DNA of 64,000 bases from Burkholderia sp. Bp9143 (GTDB lineage: Bacteria; Pseudomonadota; Gammaproteobacteria; Burkholderiales; Burkholderiaceae), in assembly GCF_003853645.1 (NCBI RefSeq), contig NZ_QTPO01000006.1, positions 124,001 through 188,000 of the forward strand. The letters run 5' to 3'. This document shows, piece by piece, positions 40,012-48,025 of this stretch. The position numbers and the translations under genes were made by a program. Below the pieces are notes generated by a model that saw only the letters and a program-made list of their open reading frames with translations, ran no database searches and had not been told where the DNA came from. How positions within the stretch are numbered: position 1 is the first letter of the stretch; each line of letters starts with the position of its first letter.

Positions 40012-41161
40012 GGCCACCCTCCTTTGGCGCGTCTTCGTCCGGCAGCGCGAGAGCCTTCATGCGTTCGAGCTTGGCTTCGTCGACCGGCTCGTCGGCGTTG
40101 TCCGCCAGCCAGTCACCAACCTGTTTATCGAAGCGACGCGTCATCCGTTCGGTGGCCGGATTGAATTCTTGCACCAGCTCCATGAACGCAGTGCGCGTTG
40201 CCTCGCCAGTGTCACTGCCCAGCTTGGCCACCTCAGCGACGAATTTCGGCCCGAGCTCCTTGCTGTTGATAGCGTGCAGTTCGATGTCGATGAGCTGCTC
40301 CAAGTGCGCGAGGGTCCCGGCGTGGAACTTTTTGCCGCCGGCAACCAGCGGCACCTTGCCCTTGTCGCCGCCGCGGAAAGGCTTGACCGCAGCAGCAGCG
40401 CGAATCAGGGCACTGCCACGCGCCTCATCGCGGCAACTTTCGCCGTGGAGAAGCACACAACCGAGGAGGTACTTGGCGTGAATCGAGTCGTACGCGCAGG
40501 CTTCTTCGAGCGCCTCAAGACACGCGGGGTCTTCAAAGCGGTGCAGGCGTTGCTGGCGAATCGCAAGCAGTGCCTGCACGCAGATGAAGCTGCCGCAGAA
40601 GGCGCCCAGCAGGAGCACGCGCACAGCCTGGCCCGCGACGCCGGCTTTGAATAATGTCTTCGACAGCTCGAGCAGGCTACCGGGGTGGCGGAGGTTGTGC
40701 GCTTCGCCGAAGAAGTGCACGCACTCGGGGTTGCGCTCGGCATCGAGCAGCCGGCCCAGGTCCATGTTTGCCTGAACGTGACCCAGGCGCGCACAGGCGC
40801 GCAGCCCGTCGACCTGAGCGGCGCGGTCGCGTGCGACGTGGGCTGCCGCATAGCGCTGACGCAGCGCCTCTTTATGCTCGTGAATCAGGGCGGCGAGCGG
40901 CTTGCCGAATTCGCGCTGGGACGCCTGGTCATGCAGTTCGCTGAGCTTGCTGCGCGAGGAACCCGTCTGAGTATTGATGGCCCCCAGTGCCTCGGCCTTG
41001 AAAGTCGCAACGGTGCGGCCGTCCGCCAGCACAAGCAGGTCACCGCAGATTTCGGCGGAAGGATACGACGGTGCGGCAACGTGCTTGTCGGAATATTTGT
41101 CGAACGAGAGCTGGAGAACGTGGCCGAAGGCCGGAACAGCAAGAGATTTGGCGTGTGCCAT
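40004..41161 (-). CDS. Helical-repeat (TPR/Sel1-like) protein of unknown function
   Basis: 385 residues, mainly short alpha helices. Residues about 110-250 contain repeating AAxxxxxxLGHxxAxxxLGRLL-type units (ACARLGHVQANMDLGRLLD; LLGCVLLHGESC) like Sel1 or TPR repeats. The first 60 residues form a beta-rich segment (FGHVLQLSFDKY, ICGDLLVLADGRTVATF). No catalytic motif is seen. GAGG is 6 bp before the ATG. It is transcribed away from the defence operon's last gene but with a 500-bp gap, so co-transcription is uncertain. Confidence 0.7.
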   Translation of the reverse strand: MAHAKSLAVPAFGHVLQLSFDKYSDKHVAAPSYPSAEICGDLLVLADGRTVATFKAEALGAINTQTGSSRSKLSELHDQASQREFGKPLAALIHEHKEALRQRYAAAHVARDRAAQVDGLRACARLGHVQANMDLGRLLDAERNPECVHFFGEAHNLRHPGSLLELSKTLFKAGVAGQAVRVLLLGAFCGSFICVQALLAIRQQRLHRFEDPACLEALEEACAYDSIHAKYLLGCVLLHGESCRDEARGSALIRAAAAVKPFRGGDKGKVPLVAGGKKFHAGTLAHLEQLIDIELHAINSKELGPKFVAEVAKLGSDTGEATRTAFMELVQEFNPATERMTRRFDKQVGDWLADNADEPVDEAKLERMKALALPDEDAPKEGGHE

Positions 41162-41665
41162 GGGTCACCTCATCAATAAACGCGAACACCCACATCGCGG
41201 TAGTGCGATGCGAGCTCTGGGGTTTTGATGAGGCTATTTGTTTACGCGGTGTTTCCGCGAGCAGGAGCCGATACCCGTTCCCTTACTGAAAGCTTGCCAT
41301 AAGCGCGTGCATCCTGCAAGGCTAGCCCTCAACGCCCGGGGCGCCGAGGCGACCTGCACGAGACCAACGGCCAGCGCCCCGCCACCCGCACAAAACCGAA
41401 CGCCTCGGAGCTGCCTGAATATTGCCTCATGTCCCCATAGAGGCACTGTGGGCTTCATCAATGAAAAGCGCGCTCGTCGTCCTCGTCCCAATAGGCGCCT
41501 ATGACGCCCATGCAACAAACCACCCCAATGTGTGCCGCAGCTCCAAGAGGAAACGGACTGCCGGGGCAGTCGCATAACCGCCGGTGCAAGCGGTGCAAAG
41601 CGCATGTCGGCCGGGTCGACGATGCTGCGAGAGATGCCGGCTTCTCCTGACGAAATCGAAAAGAC
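41162..41665. other. Gap between the accessory pair and the defence operon
   Basis: About 500 bp. Open frames on both strands are short and Arg/Pro-rich, without an RBS, and look non-coding. It must hold the promoter of the TPR/Sel1-like gene. No clear terminator hairpin follows the ATPase gene. Confidence 0.4.
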
Positions 41666-43648
41666 CTACTCCATTCCCGGCAACTCGGGGGCCAGTTCGC
41701 GCTTGAACAAAAGCTTCTCTTCAGAGCCTGGCTCCAACTCGAGCACGACGTAAGGCTCCGCCTGAAGTTCTTCTGGCGGCGACGAAGTTGTCGTCACGAT
41801 GAACTGAAATGGAATGGCCCCATTCTCGCCCAATTGCTCCGCTGCTTCCGACGCCGCAAGAAAGAATTCACGGTACAGGCGCTCGCTCATGTCAGCCTCT
41901 CGCGGACAGTCATGAACCAAGAAGCCGGGATGGCTGCTAGCTTCTGACGTAGCCGAGTCAAGCAGGCATACGATGTCGCCGAGGAGAACTTCCAACACTT
42001 GATATGCCTCGCCACCGCGGGAAACCTCGAACGGCCGAAGCTCATGGTCCTGTACGAACCGCGCATAACCCGCTGCCCCGAGCAACCGAGTCGAAACGCA
42101 AGTGGTCAACGACTTAATCGCATCTGCACGCGATGACTGCTGTAACCGCCGGCCCGCCAGCGTAGCTCGAAGGCCATCCAGGTTCGATTCGAGCTCCTGC
42201 AGCCGGTTTCGCGCCTGCACCAAATCGACAGAGTCAACAGCCTGAACTCGCTGCGCATGCAACAGCTGAAGCTCATCCCAAGACTTCCTCAGAAGGGTAC
42301 GCGAACTTTCGCTCGTCGCGATTCGAACGCGTAGCCGCCGCAATTCCGCCTTCGTCGTGGAGATGCGTTGAGATTGCCCAGACACTGCCGCAGACGCGTT
42401 CTGAAATTCACCCTGCCGACGGGCAAGCTGTCGTGCGAGCTCCGATGCGCTTGCCTGAACTTCTTTGCCATCGCGATGCCAGTTGATACTGACCGACCCC
42501 TTCCGATTCTGGATGTGATGACATGCGGAGAACTCGACATCGCCGTGGTCACATCGGCCATCAAGCCCTTCCAAATGGTCGCGCAACTTTGTTAGTCGCT
42601 CGAAGTCGGCGCGGTTCGCATCAACGAGTGATTTTGCGATGCCCATTTCGACCTCTGCCAACTTCAACGCATCGTTTAGCCTGACAAGGCGAACGTGTTC
42701 TTGCGTTAATTGCTCCTCGGTTTGCTCAACCTCGCGCTCCCAGCGTTGCTCCTGCTGGTCCGCATCCGCCAGCGCGGCACGGACACGAGATTCGACAGAC
42801 GAACCAACCGTGTTCTCGCCTAGAGGTTCGTCCTCTTCAGCGCCGATGCGATTGCGAAGCTGACGCTCTGCATGAGCAAGCGCAAACGCCGGTGCACGTT
42901 CCAACTCGGGAATTCGGTCCTTGCACTGGTCAAGCCGGATTTGGGTCGATTCAATCTCGCGAAGCAGTTGGTCTAGTCCCGCGTCCATGAGTCCCAACAC
43001 GGAACCGACGAACAGCGGCGGGTCGCGCCGTGGCCGGGTGAAACCTAAGCCTTCACCATCCCGCCAATGGTAGAACCCATCAAAGCGCGTTCTCTGGTCT
43101 CTGATGCACCACGCCAGCAAATGGCGCCATTTGAGCGCCTGGTTTGTACCGGGTAGCGATTGTGCCATGAGACGGCCTATCGAGAACTGCTCCAATGCAT
43201 TGAGATATTCCAAAAAATCGCTAGGGATGCTCCCTTGAAGAAGCGGCTCTAACGCTTCGCATCTCGCGGCCAGGGAATGACTGTAGGCACCATAAGGCCG
43301 AAAGACGAACCATTCAGCACCGTCAATATGAACCTTCGCCGCAACGCCTCCCTTGGGAAAGCCGCCTGTGGCCTTCTCACGCAAAGTTGCGATGGAGGGC
43401 GCGTCATCACCCAGCAGATATCGCATCAGCAGGCATAGGGAAGTCTTCCCGACCCCGTGACCTGCGCTGGAGAGACCGGAGGATTCTTTTGAAGCCGGCT
43501 CCTTGGCCCACACGATGTTCAGCCCAGGATGCAGCTCGATAGCACGGGTCAGAATAAAGGGCTCACGGGATTCGACCAACCACACAGTTTCGAGCCATAA
43601 CCGGGGTAGCTCTCGTACCGATTCGTATCCATCGAGCCAGGGTGTCAT
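41666..43648 (-). CDS. SMC/RecN-like ATPase of the defence operon
   Basis: 660 residues. The P-loop AGHGVGKTSL (about 62-71, K68) is preceded by LNIVWAKEP, and the middle (about 225-520) is a long heptad coiled coil broken by a CDHGDVEFSACHH stretch, which may be a zinc hinge. The C terminus has a Walker-B-like FLVHDCPREAD and ends in ELEPGSEEKLLFKREL. This is a typical SMC/Rad50-like or DUF2326-like ATPase layout. The ATG follows AGGAGG in the end of the methyltransferase, with 8 bp between them. It probably works as the sensor or motor in the defence operon, by inference. Confidence 0.8.
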   Translation of the reverse strand: MTPWLDGYESVRELPRLWLETVWLVESREPFILTRAIELHPGLNIVWAKEPASKESSGLSSAGHGVGKTSLCLLMRYLLGDDAPSIATLREKATGGFPKGGVAAKVHIDGAEWFVFRPYGAYSHSLAARCEALEPLLQGSIPSDFLEYLNALEQFSIGRLMAQSLPGTNQALKWRHLLAWCIRDQRTRFDGFYHWRDGEGLGFTRPRRDPPLFVGSVLGLMDAGLDQLLREIESTQIRLDQCKDRIPELERAPAFALAHAERQLRNRIGAEEDEPLGENTVGSSVESRVRAALADADQQEQRWEREVEQTEEQLTQEHVRLVRLNDALKLAEVEMGIAKSLVDANRADFERLTKLRDHLEGLDGRCDHGDVEFSACHHIQNRKGSVSINWHRDGKEVQASASELARQLARRQGEFQNASAAVSGQSQRISTTKAELRRLRVRIATSESSRTLLRKSWDELQLLHAQRVQAVDSVDLVQARNRLQELESNLDGLRATLAGRRLQQSSRADAIKSLTTCVSTRLLGAAGYARFVQDHELRPFEVSRGGEAYQVLEVLLGDIVCLLDSATSEASSHPGFLVHDCPREADMSERLYREFFLAASEAAEQLGENGAIPFQFIVTTTSSPPEELQAEPYVVLELEPGSEEKLLFKRELAPELPGME

Positions 43649-43656
43649 CGCGCCTC

Positions 43657-46600
43657 CTATCGGGTACCCGTCGATTTCGGTGTGGTCGAAACACCCTCGG
43701 TCGCTGCGCGTTCTGTCTCGACGCGTCGCAACTCGGCAGTCAACAGCAATCGAGCGATGTCCGCGAACTCCGCTACGTGGCTGACATCTCGTGGGAGCGT
43801 TCCGCTTCCGCGCTTGAACGTAGACTCCACGACATTCATTTGGCGCTCAAGTACGGTGGCAGCTTCGAGTCGCTGAACAATAGGACGCACGCGGTTCAGC
43901 AGTTGCTCCGCGTTAGAGACTCCATGTGTGTTCATGAGCGACACAAGGAGCTGTCCATCGCCCGGCTCCAGATGGTTTGCAGCAACAGCCGAGCGTGCAA
44001 TGAGGGATTGGAGTTCCGAGACCGAGCAGCCATCTGGGCAATGCGCCACCATCGCAGCGATGAGTCCGGCAAGCTTTGCCTCCTCTGCGTTTCGAATCAA
44101 ACCTTGCTCGGAATATTGCACCGGGACGGCCGGTGCATCTTGTAACGACATTGCACTCTGCTTGTCCCACGCTTCGAGCACTAACCTCTGAGTCCGGTAT
44201 TCCCCGAATTCGCGTATCTCATTGTTCTTGAGTACGCGGAACGTCTCGGATGGGTAGTCGTTGCCCATGACATCGGCAGGGTTAAGGATGAAGCGCAGTT
44301 CGTCCCGGCTGAGGCCGTATAAGCGGGCGTAGTAGGCGTCTAGCTCGGCGCGAAGGAGCGCGCGGCGCTCGGAGTTCCAAGCGAAAGGCTCTCCTTCATA
44401 GCGCAGGTCATGCGCCCATACTCTAAGGTCGTGCGTGGTGTAAGTTAGCTCGAGCACACGCGGGACTATGAACTCAAGGTCACTGTCTGCATATCGGTTT
44501 GGAGGCAATACTGGGAACTGCTTCATATAGAAGTAGTTCAGTGTAGTTCCCCCTATTTTTTGTCGCGCAACAAAATCCAACACTATCGACGACAAATTGC
44601 CTAGAAATGCGGCCGCATGTTCAGCTGCAATATGCATCCCGAACAGAAACAACGGAATCTTATTTCCCACGCCCACTATTGGAAGGACTGATGTTATCAC
44701 TGTGCGCTCAACAGAGCGCAGCGCAATATCCCGCCACCCCATTAACCAGCCCCGACTCCATTGCTTATCCTTTAGACTTTGCTCCACTTCCGCAGCAGAA
44801 ACCCAGTGGAGCGGCGAAACATTGAAATCTGGACGCTGTTTTTCAACGTCCGTCACGTCACGAATCACATCACCAGACGTGTAAGTACCCCATCTGTGGT
44901 CAAACAGATGCATCATCTTTGCTTCGTACAGCGGGAGACATTCAGTGCCGGGACTATCCAAGAATAAGTGGCTATCGCTTGTCATATTGAATAAGCCCTG
45001 CGAAAACCTAATACCCCATGGATTATCCTCCTGCTCGCCCTCCCTGATAAGAACGGGAGCAGCTCGATACAGTTTTTTGGTTAATTCCGCGTCATACTCA
45101 CTTCTGAACAACGGACTTGTCAGCGTGTTTGGATTGATTAGCCCAAAATCTTCGGCCGATAAGCGAAACCATTTATTCGCATTAGAGAAATCTCGAACCA
45201 CTTTTGCATCGAAAAGAAACTCTGCCGATTCCGCCCGCCCCAGCGTCAGGAGACAAAATGGCTTCCTATCATCAGTACCCTTGAACCAACCTCGGATTTC
45301 GTAAAGACTGGTTAATCTGACGAGTGCTTTTCGCTTAACAATGTCAGAAAAAAAGGTTTTGTTTCCGTCATCCGTTGCAATGCCGGTAGGCACTATAAAG
45401 CCTGCCCTTCCAGAGGGCCTCGTTAGCTGTGAAAACGTCTCCGCAAACAACGGATATGTATTCATCTTCCCAAAGGCGGTAAGAGGATACCTCCCAGAAA
45501 AGCGATAGAATGCGTTAACTGCTTCGACCTTATGGCAGTCGGCAACGTAGCTGCTCCAGAGCGCGGGATTTTCAGTCTTCAATTCCTTGATTGCACGCTT
45601 GCGTTTGTCTCCTGCAAGCAGAGCAATACTCGGTGCTCGCACAGAAAAGTACTCCTCCTCGCCCATCTGCGATACGTCCCACGGAGGATTACCAAGCAAT
45701 ACGTCAAAGCCTCCTTTCGCTTTGACCTGCGGAAACGCCTGCCACCAATGAAAGGCTTGCGCCAAGTGAGCCGCGGCCGTCGCGGCCGGGGCCACGCCTG
45801 GGCGAGCATCACTGCCGTTCATCACGAGCCATTGGTCCTGGCTGGTCGGCACGCTGCGCTCCATCTCCGCTGTTTTAGGCATGACGAAGGCGGCGACAAA
45901 TAGGTCAGCGGCAAGCCGGCTACGCGAGGTTGCAATGCGCGCTTCCGCATCACGGTAGGCCGAGCGCTTTGCATCCAATGCAGCCAAGGTGTCATCAGGC
46001 AGCGCTTCGAGCGCAGCAAGCGCGCTGTCACCGTCGAACCCAAGATTGAGCATATGCTGCGATTGTTGGCGAGCCTTTTCAATCGCTTTCAGCGCGTCGC
46101 GATTCGCTTTCTTGAGTGCTTTAACGACCCCCTTGTCGTCACCAGACAGTTCATTGAAAGTTTTCTCCGGAATACCATTTTCCAGAATTGCAGGGTCAAG
46201 CACTCCGAGCAATGCGTCGCCGCATCGCAGGTGATGGTCAAGGAAGGTCAGTGGCCGGTCTGGCGTATACGCCTCCAGCCACAGTGCGGTCCGCGCCAAT
46301 TCTACTGCCATGGGATTCTTGTCAACGCCATAGATGCAATGTGCGACCACATCGCGCAGCGCATGACGGTAATCCGCGGGAAGAGGGTTGCCGTCAGACG
46401 CGTTGAGACGCGCGACCGCTTCCGCAATCCTGCGCGCGGCAGCGAGCAGGAAATGCCCGGAACCAGACGCAGGGTCGCAAACCGTTAATCCAAGCAAGGC
46501 CTTGACGGGCTCTTGCGGGTTCGCGGTTAACGTCTGCTCGATGACGGGGTCCAACGTGCTTTTGATAAGCTCCTGAACTAGACTGTCGGGCGTGTAATAG

Positions 46601-48000
46601 GAACCCGAGAGCTTGCGCGCGTTACCCTTGGTGCTAGCCTCATCACTATCGCCTACGAAACCGAACGTGCGCGCACCGCCAGTCAAGGTGGCAACCGGAA
46701 CCAGTTCGAGCAGGCTCTCATAGATGCTACCCAGCTCCTCCGAGTCCATGTCTCGGTAATTCACCCGAGCGAGCGCCTCCCCTTCCCGAGAGAAGCATAG
46801 ACTGAAAAGCGCTTCGAGTAATGCCTGGTTTTCAAGAGCTGCGTTGTCAAGGTCTGGGCACTGGTCTGCATCGAACAAACCTCCCAGCGCCGGCAGACCC
46901 AGTGCCGGCTGTCCCTTCCCCAAGCCGGAAACGGTGATGACAAGCCCCTGCCACAGGTCGCTGTGGCGGTCATAGCTACGTCGGAATGCGGCCAGTTGGC
47001 GCAGCCGGTGGAGGCTGTAGCCGTGCTGGTAGCGGCTCTTGGCATCGGCGTCCGCGTCAGGCGTATGCACAAGTTCGCGGTCTTCGATAGTGGCCAGGAA
47101 GATAAATCGGTAAACCAGGCGCAGCAACTGCTCGAAGAAAGCCTGTGCGGAAAGCTCCCCGGTATGGATTCGCTGACGGAGCCCTGAATTCGCTGGGTGC
47201 GCGATGAACCCGGTTCCGAGTGCACGTAGCGCTTCTGTGACTCCAATTCGCAACTTGTCACGAGCACGGACGCCCTCTTCTTGAGCCGCGTTTCGCCAAC
47301 GCTCCAGCGGACAGTCGGATGGCTGTGCATCGACCTTGCCATAGCGGGTCGCATGCGAGAGCAACCACAGAGCAGTGAAGTCCGGATATAGTCCCTCTTG
47401 AAAAATAGCCTCGAGGTCAACCTCCACATATGCGGGACGAGTGAGACTTGGGTTGTCCCGCAGAATGCGGAGCTCTAGTCCATTGCTGACCACCGCCCAT
47501 AGCGACCGCTCACTCGTGTTCAGGTACTCCTGTGCCAATAGAAACGGGGAACGGCGGCGCACACCGTCACCGTGACGGCTCCCTGGCTTATCTAGTGCCT
47601 GGTCGTGGGATGAGAATACCAGAGGAACACGGCCGTCTCCGGCGCTGAACCCGATGGGAAAGACACGTTCATCGAGGACAATCTGGCCAACGGGTCGCAG
47701 GTCTACGAATCCGAGCACCTGGCGGCAGAAGGGTTCGAGGAAGTCACGCGCCGTCACTGCGAACGCGTCGACATCCGTCCGCTTTCGCATGACCTGGAAG
47801 TCCTGCCACAGGTTCTGGGCGATTTTCCAGTACCGGCCGATTTCGTCACGCAGCTTGAGTCCGCGCGGGACGTCATAGTCCGATTCGGTTTGCTCCGGGG
47901 CCTCCAGGCGCGCAATCTTGTTCAGGAAATCCGGCGCCAGCAGGCCGCCTTCAATGGTGAGCGCGGGAAAGGCGAGTTCGTGTTGGAGACGTCGAGCCAT
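43657..48000 (-). CDS. Giant adenine-specific DNA methyltransferase of the defence operon
   Basis: 1,447 residues. Motif I is DPASGSGHFL (509-518), preceded by GSYYTPDSL, and the catalytic NPPW is at 771-774 in LLGNPPWDVS, so it is an N6-adenine methyltransferase like those of Eco57I, PglX or DrmMI. The N-terminal 450 residues contain a degenerate REase-like region, and the C-terminal part (about 880-1,230) is a target-recognition region. ATG 48000 follows AAGG at 11 bp and is better than the TTG at 48054, which would overlap the SNF2 gene. Expected to mark self DNA. Confidence 0.88.
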   Translation of the reverse strand: MARRLQHELAFPALTIEGGLLAPDFLNKIARLEAPEQTESDYDVPRGLKLRDEIGRYWKIAQNLWQDFQVMRKRTDVDAFAVTARDFLEPFCRQVLGFVDLRPVGQIVLDERVFPIGFSAGDGRVPLVFSSHDQALDKPGSRHGDGVRRRSPFLLAQEYLNTSERSLWAVVSNGLELRILRDNPSLTRPAYVEVDLEAIFQEGLYPDFTALWLLSHATRYGKVDAQPSDCPLERWRNAAQEEGVRARDKLRIGVTEALRALGTGFIAHPANSGLRQRIHTGELSAQAFFEQLLRLVYRFIFLATIEDRELVHTPDADADAKSRYQHGYSLHRLRQLAAFRRSYDRHSDLWQGLVITVSGLGKGQPALGLPALGGLFDADQCPDLDNAALENQALLEALFSLCFSREGEALARVNYRDMDSEELGSIYESLLELVPVATLTGGARTFGFVGDSDEASTKGNARKLSGSYYTPDSLVQELIKSTLDPVIEQTLTANPQEPVKALLGLTVCDPASGSGHFLLAAARRIAEAVARLNASDGNPLPADYRHALRDVVAHCIYGVDKNPMAVELARTALWLEAYTPDRPLTFLDHHLRCGDALLGVLDPAILENGIPEKTFNELSGDDKGVVKALKKANRDALKAIEKARQQSQHMLNLGFDGDSALAALEALPDDTLAALDAKRSAYRDAEARIATSRSRLAADLFVAAFVMPKTAEMERSVPTSQDQWLVMNGSDARPGVAPAATAAAHLAQAFHWWQAFPQVKAKGGFDVLLGNPPWDVSQMGEEEYFSVRAPSIALLAGDKRKRAIKELKTENPALWSSYVADCHKVEAVNAFYRFSGRYPLTAFGKMNTYPLFAETFSQLTRPSGRAGFIVPTGIATDDGNKTFFSDIVKRKALVRLTSLYEIRGWFKGTDDRKPFCLLTLGRAESAEFLFDAKVVRDFSNANKWFRLSAEDFGLINPNTLTSPLFRSEYDAELTKKLYRAAPVLIREGEQEDNPWGIRFSQGLFNMTSDSHLFLDSPGTECLPLYEAKMMHLFDHRWGTYTSGDVIRDVTDVEKQRPDFNVSPLHWVSAAEVEQSLKDKQWSRGWLMGWRDIALRSVERTVITSVLPIVGVGNKIPLFLFGMHIAAEHAAAFLGNLSSIVLDFVARQKIGGTTLNYFYMKQFPVLPPNRYADSDLEFIVPRVLELTYTTHDLRVWAHDLRYEGEPFAWNSERRALLRAELDAYYARLYGLSRDELRFILNPADVMGNDYPSETFRVLKNNEIREFGEYRTQRLVLEAWDKQSAMSLQDAPAVPVQYSEQGLIRNAEEAKLAGLIAAMVAHCPDGCSVSELQSLIARSAVAANHLEPGDGQLLVSLMNTHGVSNAEQLLNRVRPIVQRLEAATVLERQMNVVESTFKRGSGTLPRDVSHVAEFADIARLLLTAELRRVETERAATEGVSTTPKSTGTR

Positions 48001-48025
48001 ATTGATTGAAACCTTGTGACTGGCC

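Noticed and set aside
41234..41605. Minus-strand and plus-strand frames between the defence operon and the accessory pair
   Set aside because: No RBS, no domain and composition typical of non-coding GC-rich DNA.
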